Source of the DNA: an uncultured Desulfobacterium sp.
GTDB lineage: Bacteria; Desulfobacterota; DSM-4660; Desulfatiglandales; Desulfatiglandaceae
Direction of reading: 5' to 3'
NCBI GenBank assembly: GCA_900258555.1
Contig: LT984854.1
Span: 47,715 to 86,906, forward strand
DNA: 39,192 nucleotides
Position numbers and translations under genes: made by a program. The first letter of the stretch is position 1, and every line of letters begins with the position of its first letter. Shown here piece after piece: positions 1 through 6,717 of this stretch. The notes beneath the pieces were generated by a model. The model made no database searches. It was not told the origin of the DNA and saw nothing but the letters and a program-made list of their open reading frames with translations.

Positions 1-557
1 GATCTCTATCCGAGAAGAAAACCAGCGGCATTCCAGGTCATCAATGCATGACCACAACATATTGGGGTCACCCACACAAATGTGCGATGCCCCAAGATTT
101 TGTTTATCATTTTCTCTTCTTTCGTGGACGCGTCGCAATCCCTTTTAATATCAGGTCCCATGCACCCAGTTTCAAGAATAAACAGACTCAGTTGTATTCA
201 AGGGAAACAAATATAACGAGAAAATATCCGAACTTCCAATCTGCATGAAATCTTCTGGAATACTCAAAATTCTGCACTTGCAACTTAAATCAACCAGTTA
301 AAAAAATCGGACCCTTCGAAATTTTCGGATATAAAAAAGTTTTTTCATCAATTTCCTGTCCTTGGTAAGGGGTGAAAATGATTCGGTATCTATGCCCACG
401 CGTAGCAGGATGTCTTATTCTCGGTCAATAAATCGCCAAGACGCTCCAAGAAATTATAAAACAGTCCTCTCTATCGGAAAAGATTTCCTGCCGGTTAATA
501 CCACGATCGATTACGTGATTTAAGACGCCTGGGGCATCCGTCCCCCAGCCCACAACA
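1..557. other. non-coding left edge
   Basis: I see no convincing gene here. The only sizeable open frame (48-248, plus) has no ribosome binding site, no recognisable motif and composition like the flanks. The stretch is AT-rich with homopolymer A and T runs around 300-350. A short hairpin, CTGGGG at 529-534 pairing with CCCCAG at 543-548, lies just past the stop of the exporter gene on the minus strand, but no T run follows it, so it is at best a weak terminator. Confidence 0.5.
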
Positions 558-1406
558 CTACAAAGACGATAAAAATATTTTTATCCCAACAATGCCCAGC
601 GCTATCGCCAAACTTCGAATAATCCAGCGCCCCTTAACTGCATCTGACAACCGGGCGCCAACTTGAGCACCCAGCAATACGCCAATTGCGAGAGCAACCG
701 TCTGATGTACACCTTGAGAAAAGGTTCCGGTTGCAATGTGAACCACCGTACCAGTCAACGCCATGATCGCCAGAACAAAATGTGAAGTGGCCGTAGCAAT
801 GTGGACAGGAAAGCCCAGGAGATAACAAAGTGCTGGCACATGAATAATACCGCCCCCAATACCCAAAAAGCTGGAAATGTAGCCGACAGCCACGCTTATC
901 GCGACTCCAAGCATATAATTGAAGGAATATTTGTACTCTGTTCCGTGTGCATCCACTAGGCGGCGCGACACGCAGTACCGACTTAAATGAGAAGATTCAC
1001 ATGTGCTCACACCATGACGGGGTTTAACGCTGAGAAAAACAGCGGCAACGATCAACAAAAAGCCGAAAATGAAATCAAATAGCCGACGCGGAACAAAAGA
1101 TGTGTTAATGGCACCCAAGACGGCCCCTGGTATGGTCCCTAACGCAAACAAAACTCCCGATCGATAGTCTATGCGCTTCATCAGCCCGTATGCCTCCGAA
1201 CCGGAAAGTGCATTAAAAAAAACAACTGCCAGCGATATACTGGTCAGCAGGTTTGCGCTCTGGTCTGGATAAAGCAAGAGTAAGACCGGCATTAATACAA
1301 ATCCACCGCCTGCCCCTATAAGTGTCCCATAGGTTCCGACTACGAATCCTAAGACTATCAGGCCAAAATAGTGTTCAACGCCGGCAACGCTCACTGGTAT
1401 TGTCAT
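558..1406 (-). CDS. TauE/SafE family membrane exporter
   Basis: Inner-membrane permease of the TauE/SafE (DUF81) family, whose members export sulfite, sulfoacetate or related organosulfonates; the substrate here is not known. About eight hydrophobic segments are visible. The two half-repeats each carry the family's glycine-rich motif: GAGGG near residue 25 and GIGGG near residue 180, each followed by a Pro. A charged cytoplasmic stretch around residues 130-160 separates the halves. The ATG at 1406 is chosen over the frame's upstream start at 1514 because an AGGGGGTG ribosome binding site sits just before it and the protein then begins like the family, giving 282 residues. Arginine codons are CGN-rich, unlike the AGG-rich genes further right, which may hint at acquisition. 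The neighbour upstream on the same strand is a small membrane protein 132 bp away. Confidence 0.85.
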   Translation of the reverse strand: MTIPVSVAGVEHYFGLIVLGFVVGTYGTLIGAGGGFVLMPVLLLLYPDQSANLLTSISLAVVFFNALSGSEAYGLMKRIDYRSGVLFALGTIPGAVLGAINTSFVPRRLFDFIFGFLLIVAAVFLSVKPRHGVSTCESSHLSRYCVSRRLVDAHGTEYKYSFNYMLGVAISVAVGYISSFLGIGGGIIHVPALCYLLGFPVHIATATSHFVLAIMALTGTVVHIATGTFSQGVHQTVALAIGVLLGAQVGARLSDAVKGRWIIRSLAIALGIVGIKIFLSSL

Positions 1407-1538
1407 TTCACCCCCTTTTCCCCGCCACACTATCAACTGATTGGAACAAAAATGCAACACCTGCCATGCTGTGGAGAAGAAGTAATAAGTACCCAATGTG
1501 CCCCGATCGTGCATGGCGCGGGTTGTAACTACTCCTCT

Positions 1539-1781
1539 TTATCCGATGATCTGCAAAGCCACATAGGGAACAACGTTGAAAACAAGAAAAACAATTTTGA
1601 ACAACCCAAGGAACGAGTAAATGACCACGTTAAAGGTTTCTCGGGGAACGGGAAACCATTTACTCTGGATGCGATACATTAAATCCGGGGCAACCATGGT
1701 GAAAAATGTCCACAGAATCAAGACGCAGCCATTTAGGATTGTGCACCACATGAAGAACCTTATGAGCGTCTGGATGTTCAT
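1539..1781 (-). CDS. small membrane protein, DUF6868-like
   Basis: Predicted 80-residue inner-membrane protein of unknown function that resembles the DUF6868 group of small proteins. It has two hydrophobic segments (about residues 5-30 and 50-75) joined by a short loop containing Lys-Trp-Phe-Pro and Arg-Glu-Thr-Phe-Asn, which I recall as conserved in that group. The ATG at 1781 is preferred to the ATG at 1826 because a strong GGAGGA ribosome binding site lies 6 nt upstream of it, whereas the upstream extension is only charged residues without a site. It is co-directional with the TauE/SafE exporter downstream, so the two could be co-transcribed. Family assignment is by pattern memory; function is unassigned. 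Confidence 0.7.
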   Translation of the reverse strand: MNIQTLIRFFMWCTILNGCVLILWTFFTMVAPDLMYRIQSKWFPVPRETFNVVIYSFLGLFKIVFLVFNVVPYVALQIIG

Positions 1782-1973
1782 GATCTTCCTCCTTATCTTT
1801 GTGTTTTTCTGACCGATCAAAAGCAAAGATTGTTCTGGCTGTCATAAATTCTTTTGTTGGGTTTAAAAATTAAGAATAAGCAGAATCAGTTATAAAAAAA
1901 GCCTTTCCATCACTGCAGGCCTTTCACAAGGCCGGAAGCGCCGCCTCCACGTTAGGTGCGCCAGTCAGTCTTG

Positions 1974-2891
1974 TTAGAAAGTCCCACCGACTCGGGCTTT
2001 TATGATATGAGGCATCCTAAGGGTTCGCAGGCCATCGGTTCGCCCGGAAAAGTAGCGAGCATTTGCCTCCTCTGGCCCAAAATCCGAGACAGACGCAAAG
2101 CCTATATCCATTAGTTTTTCAGCCAAAATATCCGGATCGAACTGATTCAGCCATGGCTCCCCCCTGGCTGCAGCACTAGCCTTAAAGATTGCAAGCAGTT
2201 GCCGGTCCTCTTCATTCAACAGTGAGTCCAGAACCGTATATTCGAAAACAACTTCGCTACCTTCAGCTAAGGCTGAAATTTCTTGCAGATTTTTGAATAC
2301 GGCATCTTCTGTAAGGTATTGTGTAACGCCCAACCAGGAGAAAAATGCGGGCTTATTTATTGCATAATCTCCTGCTTTTAAGCATTCGGTGAGACTCTTT
2401 GTTTCAAAATCTATCGGTAAAAATTTAAGATTGGGCGGAGGTGCAATATTAAGAGCCTGCATTCGCTGCCGTTTCCACTGCTGGGTAGCTGGGTGGTCAA
2501 TTTCATAGATATCTAATACCTGATGAAGGTCTGGCCTGCGTAATGCAAACGAGTCAAGGCCGGTTCCAAGTATTACATATTGGCTGATCCCAGCTTCGAG
2601 CGCTTTTTCAAGTTCGTCCTCAGTATATCGGTGTCGCATTACGGCAAAAGCCCGATAGGACATTATCATGTTTTTGGCTATCAGGGGAGTTGTGCGACTT
2701 ATCGCTTCTGCCATTTGTGCTTCCAACGCAGACCTCAGTGTTGCCTCATCATCAAATCCGCTTAAGCCCAAGGCGAAATTGTCTTGGAGGATTTTCGGGT
2801 CATCATCAACAAGAAGGTGAGCAGCACGGGTCATCGCCGCTGCTGAAGCAGACCAACTCGGACATTTCTCTTCCATAGTATTACTACTCAT
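1974..2891 (-). CDS. class I SAM-dependent methyltransferase, LCMT/TIGR00027 type
   Basis: Putative SAM-dependent O-methyltransferase of the leucine carboxyl methyltransferase-like family (PF04072/TIGR00027), 305 residues, close to the family's usual length. Evidence: the N-terminal stretch with an Arg-Ala-Ala-His element, the conserved region with Met-Arg-His-Arg-Tyr, then the SAM-binding strand-loop Leu-Gly-Thr-Gly-Leu-Asp-Ser-Phe near residue 110, and a Tyr-Glu-Ile-Asp-His acidic SAM-ribose motif about 20 residues later. A Trp-Leu-Gly-Val-Thr-Gln-Tyr-Leu motif typical of the family follows near residue 188. Such enzymes in bacteria often methylate polyketides or small carboxylates, but the substrate cannot be read from sequence. 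The start at 2891 lacks a clear Shine-Dalgarno; an in-frame ATG five codons on is equally possible. It stands alone between non-coding stretches. Confidence 0.85.
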   Translation of the reverse strand: MSSNTMEEKCPSWSASAAAMTRAAHLLVDDDPKILQDNFALGLSGFDDEATLRSALEAQMAEAISRTTPLIAKNMIMSYRAFAVMRHRYTEDELEKALEAGISQYVILGTGLDSFALRRPDLHQVLDIYEIDHPATQQWKRQRMQALNIAPPPNLKFLPIDFETKSLTECLKAGDYAINKPAFFSWLGVTQYLTEDAVFKNLQEISALAEGSEVVFEYTVLDSLLNEEDRQLLAIFKASAAARGEPWLNQFDPDILAEKLMDIGFASVSDFGPEEANARYFSGRTDGLRTLRMPHIIKARVGGTF

Positions 2892-2961
2892 TTTTAAGTT
2901 GTTACGAACACATACCAGAAAACATAAGTTTCGAGAAAGTGAAGGTTAGGAATGTTAACAC

Positions 2962-2994
2962 GCAGTTTCAGTCGTCCTTACCGGCTGAAACTGC
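2962..2994. repeat. 10-bp perfect hairpin between methyltransferase and toxin genes
   Basis: GCAGTTTCAG at 2962-2971 pairs perfectly with CTGAAACTGC at 2985-2994 around a 13-nt loop. A second imperfect stem follows at 3046-3076 (CCGCTT pairing with AAGCGG, with an inner AGTCG/CGACT). The 200 bp between the methyltransferase start and the toxin stop hold no gene. No T run follows either hairpin, so neither is a canonical intrinsic terminator. Confidence 0.6.
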
Positions 2995-3092
2995 ATCTTG
3001 TCTCTGCAATTGAATTTTAAAAGAGCGCTGCCACCGCTGCCATTCCGCTTCAGTCGTTCATCGACTACAAGCGGCTCGTTGGGCAAAAGCAA

Positions 3093-3377
3093 CTATGGTT
3101 CCTTGGGAAGCTGTGCACTATGCCAAACTGCAACAATCCAGACCTCGTTATCTTTCACTCTGTAAAAGAAGCGATATGGAGATATGATTACCTCACGAAA
3201 GGGAAGTTCTGGAAACTCCGGTATGACCCTTCCAGATTCAGGAAATTCCTCAAGCCTGCGTAAAGCTTTTTCAGCTCGTTCACGAAAACGTTTCGCAGCA
3301 GAAGGTTTATCGCGTTTGATGAAGGACAATCCTGATAAGAACTGAGCTCTGGCAGATGGGGTAAAGCGAACTTTCAC
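3093..3377 (-). CDS. RelE/ParE superfamily toxin
   Basis: Toxin of a type II toxin-antitoxin module, 94 residues, the normal size for RelE/ParE proteins. The N-terminus begins with a beta strand and a Phe-Thr-Pro-Ser-Ala element, then a helical hairpin rich in Arg/Lys, then the central Gly-Arg-Val-Ile-Pro-Glu-Phe segment, a Phe-Arg-Glu-Val strand, Pro-Tyr-Arg-Phe-Phe-Tyr-Arg-Val, and a final strand ending in Val-Trp-His-Ser. This order matches ParE/RelE folds. Whether it targets gyrase (ParE-like) or ribosome-bound mRNA (RelE-like) cannot be settled by eye; the absence of an obvious RelE catalytic triad leans toward ParE. Its start overlaps the last base of the antitoxin stop, the usual translational coupling. 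Confidence 0.9.
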   Translation of the reverse strand: MKVRFTPSARAQFLSGLSFIKRDKPSAAKRFRERAEKALRRLEEFPESGRVIPEFPELPFREVIISPYRFFYRVKDNEVWIVAVWHSAQLPKEP

Positions 3378-3655
3378 TATCGTTTCTCGTTCAAAATTAG
3401 ATCGGCTTCCGCAAGGACAGTTTCAAGATCGTAGCCTTCGCCAATTTCTATTTCCCTCTCTCCTTTGGCTAAAAGACGCAGTAGTTCTTTGTCGTGTTCA
3501 GATTGTTCGAATGTTTCAACGCTTTGCATAACTGCAGCGGCCCGGCCACGCTGGGTAATAATTAGGGGTTCTTTTGATTCTTTTAGTTTTTTTAGAATGT
3601 TAGCAGCATCCTGCCTTAAATCGCTAACAGGAATAATATTCATTAACTTTCCCAT
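3377..3655 (-). CDS. Phd/YefM family antitoxin
   Basis: Antitoxin partner of the adjacent RelE/ParE toxin, 92 residues. The N-terminal half is a Phd/YefM DNA-binding domain: Ile-Ile-Pro-Val-Ser-Asp-Leu-Arg near residue 10, then the Glu-Pro-Leu-Ile-Ile-Thr-Gln-Arg-Gly-Arg-Ala-Ala-Ala-Val segment characteristic of the family. The C-terminal half is acidic and helical and would thread over the toxin. The first ATG (3655) has an AGGAGG site 6 nt upstream; a second ATG four codons later is too far from that site. The gene sits upstream of the toxin, the common order. The pair is probably autoregulated through the operator at 3671-3686. Confidence 0.9.
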   Translation of the reverse strand: MGKLMNIIPVSDLRQDAANILKKLKESKEPLIITQRGRAAAVMQSVETFEQSEHDKELLRLLAKGEREIEIGEGYDLETVLAEADLILNEKR

Positions 3656-3670
3656 AAGACACCTCCTATC

Positions 3671-3686
3671 GTACTTTTAACCGTAC
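3671..3686 (-). promoter_or_regulatory. candidate toxin-antitoxin operator
   Basis: Two GTAC palindromes (3671-3674 and 3683-3686) lie just upstream of the antitoxin ribosome binding site, with centres exactly 12 bp apart. The Escherichia coli YefM-YoeB complex is known to bind two TGTACA-type palindromes with 12-bp centre-to-centre spacing, so this arrangement fits autorepression by the Phd/YefM-type antitoxin encoded here. Only the GTAC cores are conserved, not the full hexamers. Seen in sequence: the two cores and spacing; the role is inferred. Confidence 0.5.
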
Positions 3687-3806
3687 TGCTAAATGCGACC
3701 TAAGGCAAGGATTTTTGACATTTTATCGAAAATAACAACGGATTATGCCGTTTTCTCTCAGCTTTAAACGATTCAAAAGGGCCTGTAGTAATATTAAGGG
3801 TGTGGT

Positions 3807-4226
3807 TCATTCTGTTTTATCGTAAGAACGGCTTCTTTTGACCAAGAAATAGCCCGCGGTCAGCGCAATAATAATGGAGGCGATCCCGATCAGACTCAGG
3901 CTGTCCACCTCCCTCAGGTCTAAGATGATCACCTTACGGGCAATAGCTATGATTGCCACTGATATAACGATCTCGTAATGGGGTTGGTCCTGGGTTATGT
4001 AAGTCTTCATTATTGTCTCAAGAAGTTCAATACCAATCAAAACCAACATGAAGAACCCGAAAATATTAAGCAGTTGGCCGACACTGAAAATGACATATGG
4101 AGGGGTTACAATATCTTTGAGGATGAGCCAGCCAAGATCGAGCGTGGCAAGTCCCAAAACGATAGCCATCATAACCATGAGGGCTTGAATCATTGTCCTT
4201 TCAATCTTTTTTAGAATAGGAAACAT
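3807..4226 (-). CDS. PsiE-like integral membrane protein
   Basis: Small inner-membrane protein of the phosphate-starvation-inducible PsiE family (PF06146), 139 residues, typical for the family. Four hydrophobic segments are visible at roughly residues 12-36, 45-70, 83-100 and 108-128. Family hallmarks are the Ile-Glu-Leu-Leu-Glu-Thr element at the end of the second segment followed by a short Lys-Thr-Tyr loop, and the Ala-Arg-Lys-Val-Ile-Ile-Leu-Asp stretch before the last segment. Biochemical function is unknown in the family. An AGGGAGAG site precedes the ATG at 4226. No Pho box was recognised, and no phosphate genes lie nearby, so induction by phosphate starvation is not supported here. 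Confidence 0.8.
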   Translation of the reverse strand: MFPILKKIERTMIQALMVMMAIVLGLATLDLGWLILKDIVTPPYVIFSVGQLLNIFGFFMLVLIGIELLETIMKTYITQDQPHYEIVISVAIIAIARKVIILDLREVDSLSLIGIASIIIALTAGYFLVKRSRSYDKTE

Positions 4227-4307
4227 ATTGGTCTCTCTCCCTCAATAACAAAAAACGTCAGTAAATAGATGCTTCGTAGCCCTGAAATGAAATATTAGAA
4301 AGCATAA

Positions 4308-4724
4308 TTACGGATCTACTGATCGTGGGAGCACCGGCTTGATATCAACTACGGGCGTTCCGTCAATTGCTTCGATCGGCCCCACTTTTAGTCTATTCCC
4401 GGCGATTTCCAGAACCTTGACCCGGTGCAAGCCCAGTGGATTCGGTCTATCGGGAGACCTTGTATTAAAGACACCTGTCAGAGGCATGTTCTTGTCCCCG
4501 CGAGGGTGCACCTTCAATTTGTCGCGATGAGCTTTGTGAAACCATGTGACAACTATAAGTTCATTACCCTCCGCAATCCCTTCAAGGCCCTCTGCAACCG
4601 CCGGATTCACTTCAAGCCATGCATCGGGTGCGCCTTCGTTTCCTTGGTGAGGTGCTTCCCTGCGACTTGCCAGTTCGGAGCGTATTACTCCGATGGCTAC
4701 AATCGAACAGCTTGTTTCAATCAT
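4308..4724 (-). CDS. trmO: TrmO/TsaA-type tRNA methyltransferase
   Basis: Predicted tRNA (N6-threonylcarbamoyladenosine-37-N6) methyltransferase of the TsaA/UPF0066 family, which methylates t6A at position 37 of ACY-decoding tRNAs using SAM. The protein is 138 residues, matching the compact single-domain form that lacks the C-terminal extension of the E. coli enzyme. Motifs: the N-terminal Ile-Gly-Val-Ile-Arg-Ser, a Glu-Gly-Leu-Glu-Gly-Ile element, Val-Val-Thr-Trp-Phe-His-Lys-Ala, and the signature Gly-Val-Phe-Asn-Thr-Arg-Ser-Pro-Asp-Arg-Pro-Asn-Pro-Leu-Gly. An AAGGA site is 7 nt before the ATG. Some compact members act on other substrates, so the tRNA role is by family only. Confidence 0.85.
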   Translation of the reverse strand: MIETSCSIVAIGVIRSELASRREAPHQGNEGAPDAWLEVNPAVAEGLEGIAEGNELIVVTWFHKAHRDKLKVHPRGDKNMPLTGVFNTRSPDRPNPLGLHRVKVLEIAGNRLKVGPIEAIDGTPVVDIKPVLPRSVDP

Positions 4725-4796
4725 ATCTATTTCCTTTGCGATAACTGCCTTTGCCCCTTCGTCGCCATGGCTTGAGCCCTATTTTTGTGCAGGCCC

Positions 4797-5732
4797 TCAG
4801 CGCATGAAAATCAGGCGTGGTCTGATCCTGGGATCAAGACGTGTCAGGCCTGCTTTTTTCGCCGCCTCAACAGCATCTATGTATTCTCCTGCTGTCAGAC
4901 GACGGTTGATCATTTCGTCCTCATGGGCCGCGCCGCACGGCCTGTATTGATCCATCACATTGACATAGGTGTTTTTGGAGATCTCTGTTGCAAGAAAATC
5001 CATGATTTTTTCCGTCCCGGCCACATTGTTGGGCATCACAAGGTGCCTGACAAGCAGCCCTTTTATGGCGATGCCATCTCTGTCCAGCACGAGATCTCCC
5101 ACCTGCCGGTGCATCTCCCTGATCGCCTCAATCGCCCTCATCCTGTAGTCATCTGTATTACAAAACCTTTTTGCCGAAGTGTCATCCCAGAACTTGAAGT
5201 CTGGCATGTAGATGTCAAAGACCCCGTCCAGGAGGGCCAGTGTCTCTTTGCTGTCGTATCCTCCGCAATTGTATACAAGGGGGATGTCGAGCCCCTGCTC
5301 TACGGCCGGAATCAAGGCCTCAACAATCTGGGGCGCAACATGGGTAGGGGTGACAAAATTTATGTTGTGGCATCCCCTCTGTTGCAGATGGATCATCATC
5401 GAGGCCATCTCATCGGCAGTGATCTCCTCGCCTTCGGCAAGGTGACTGATCTCATAGTTTTGGCAAAAGCTGCATAATAGATTACATGATGAAATAAAGA
5501 TGGTCCCGGAGCCATGTGTACCCACCAGGGGGTCTTCTTCGCCGAAGTGGGCATTAAAGCTTGCCACCCTGGCCCGTCTTCCTGTGCTGCAAAAGCCGGT
5601 CTCTCCGGCCAGGCGGTCTGCACCGCACTGTCTGGGGCAGAGACGGCACGGAGATATCAGTTCAAGAAGGGATTTAACCCTGGCAGCCAGCTCACCTTTG
5701 CGGTAGAGTCTCAGATAGGAAGGCTCTGTCAT
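4797..5732 (-). CDS. radical SAM protein, PflX/COG1313 type
   Basis: Radical SAM protein related to pyruvate formate-lyase activating enzymes (COG1313, PflX-like), 311 residues. An N-terminal Cys-rich element (Cys-Arg-Leu-Cys-Pro-Arg-Gln-Cys-Gly, about residues 30-38, and a further Cys at about 48) precedes the radical SAM cluster motif CxxxCxxC (Cys-Asn-Leu-Leu-Cys-Ser-Phe-Cys) around residues 83-90, which binds the catalytic 4Fe-4S cluster. A Tyr-Asn-Cys-Gly-Gly-Tyr-Asp motif follows. No glycyl radical enzyme is encoded nearby, so the partner or substrate is unknown. An intrinsic terminator lies immediately upstream, separating it from the Bax-inhibitor gene, so it probably has its own promoter. 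Length and motif order fit the family well. Confidence 0.88.
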   Translation of the reverse strand: MTEPSYLRLYRKGELAARVKSLLELISPCRLCPRQCGADRLAGETGFCSTGRRARVASFNAHFGEEDPLVGTHGSGTIFISSCNLLCSFCQNYEISHLAEGEEITADEMASMMIHLQQRGCHNINFVTPTHVAPQIVEALIPAVEQGLDIPLVYNCGGYDSKETLALLDGVFDIYMPDFKFWDDTSAKRFCNTDDYRMRAIEAIREMHRQVGDLVLDRDGIAIKGLLVRHLVMPNNVAGTEKIMDFLATEISKNTYVNVMDQYRPCGAAHEDEMINRRLTAGEYIDAVEAAKKAGLTRLDPRIRPRLIFMR

Positions 5733-5743
5733 GCCTGGACCTC

Positions 5744-5786
5744 AAAAAAAATCCCCCTGACAGGCTGTAATGTCTGGCAGGGGGAT
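5744..5786 (-). terminator. intrinsic terminator after the Bax-inhibitor gene
   Basis: Read on the minus strand, a 13-bp stem with one mismatch (arms at about 5774-5786 and 5751-5763) is followed directly by eight T residues (5744-5751). It lies 43 bp after the stop of the Bax inhibitor-1 gene and just before the radical SAM gene, so it should end transcription of the former. Confidence 0.85.
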
Positions 5787-5829
5787 GGGATGTCAAAGAT
5801 GGGCGAAAAGAAAAAATAAGACCTTTTGT

Positions 5830-6531
5830 CTATTCCCTGCTCTGCCCGAATATCCTCAGGAGCATCAGGAAAAGGTTGATAAAGTCAAGATAGAGGGAAA
5901 GGGCGCCAAGGATCGCCCCTTTTCTTACTACGCCTGCCTCAAGGTCGGCCGGCTGGGTAAGGGCCATGTTTTTAAGCTTCTGTGTGTCGTAGGCCGTGAG
6001 CCCGACAAATATGATCACGCCCAGGTAGCCGATGACGTAGTGCATGGTGCTGCTTCCGATAAAGATATTGACAACCGAGGCGATTATGATGCCGATCAGG
6101 CCCATCATGCAGAATCCCGCAATAGAGGTCAGATCCCTTTTTGTTGTCCAGCCATAGACACTGCATCCGGCGAAGGTACCTGCGCAGATAAAGAATGTGC
6201 TTGAGATCGAAGACTGCGTATAGACAAGAAATATGGGCGAAAGCATTGCCCCCATAAGAGATGAATACAGGACAAAAAGGCCGGTTGCGGTCCCTGCACT
6301 GATCCTGTTGACCATCCCGCTTATGGAGACCACAAGTCCGATGGTGCCGATGATAAGGACGATCTGGGCCAGCGGCGAAACGACCAGTCTGAGCATGGCC
6401 TCATTATTTGCCACATAAAATGCCACAAACCCGGTCAGCGCAAGCCCGATTGCCATCCAGTTATAAACGCTCCTAACGAAGCTATTGACCATAACCTCTG
6501 CACGCGGTCTTGATATCGAATAGTTATTCAT
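5830..6531 (-). CDS. Bax inhibitor-1/YccA family membrane protein
   Basis: Seven-transmembrane protein of the BI-1/TMBIM family, 233 residues, the standard bacterial length. Bacterial members include the calcium-leak channel BsYetJ and the FtsH-interacting YccA. Visible hallmarks are the N-terminal Phe-Val-Arg-Ser-Val-Tyr-Asn-Trp-Met motif, six to seven hydrophobic helices, the Thr-Ala-Tyr-Asp-Thr-Gln segment, which carries the Asp of the pH sensor, and the C-terminal Tyr-Leu-Asp-Phe-Ile-Asn-Leu-Phe-Leu stretch with its second conserved Asp. A GGAGG site is 6 nt from the ATG. It is divergent from the PFKFB-like gene, and the two promoters appear to interlock (6593-6627). Function in this organism is unknown. 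Confidence 0.92.
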   Translation of the reverse strand: MNNYSISRPRAEVMVNSFVRSVYNWMAIGLALTGFVAFYVANNEAMLRLVVSPLAQIVLIIGTIGLVVSISGMVNRISAGTATGLFVLYSSLMGAMLSPIFLVYTQSSISSTFFICAGTFAGCSVYGWTTKRDLTSIAGFCMMGLIGIIIASVVNIFIGSSTMHYVIGYLGVIIFVGLTAYDTQKLKNMALTQPADLEAGVVRKGAILGALSLYLDFINLFLMLLRIFGQSRE

Positions 6532-6592
6532 TTCTTACCTCCTTAGATAAAACTGATAGATTTAGTTGTCGCAGATAATCTGATTTTTTACT

Positions 6593-6620
6593 ATTATAAT
6601 TGCTACCAACAAAAGTTCAA
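6593..6620 (-). promoter_or_regulatory. sigma-70 type promoter for the Bax-inhibitor gene
   Basis: On the minus strand, TTGAAC (6620-6615) and a perfect TATAAT (6598-6593) are separated by 16 bp and lie about 60 bp upstream of the ATG at 6531. It overlaps the opposing promoter at 6600-6627. Confidence 0.6.
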
Positions 6621-6627
6621 GTATAAT
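6600..6627 (+). promoter_or_regulatory. sigma-70 type promoter for the PFKFB-like gene
   Basis: TTGCTA (6600-6605) and a perfect TATAAT (6622-6627) with 16-bp spacing, about 90 bp upstream of the ATG at 6718. It overlaps the divergent promoter over most of its length, so the two should compete for RNA polymerase. Confidence 0.6.
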
Positions 6628-6717
6628 GATGCCTTCTTTGCCTGACCGGTCGTGGTGCCCTTCTTACTACCAAGACATAGATAAGGAGTACGATTTAAGA
6701 GGCTGTAACGTCATATC

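Noticed and set aside
529-548. Terminator for the TauE/SafE gene
   Set aside because: The 6-bp stem has no T run after it on the minus strand.
1949-3083. Integron cassette borders: GTTAGGT (1949-1955) and GTTGGGC (3077-3083) match GTTRRRY and flank the methyltransferase with hairpins nearby
   Set aside because: No matching RYYYAAC partner was found for either site, the gene runs opposite to the normal cassette direction, and no integrase is present.
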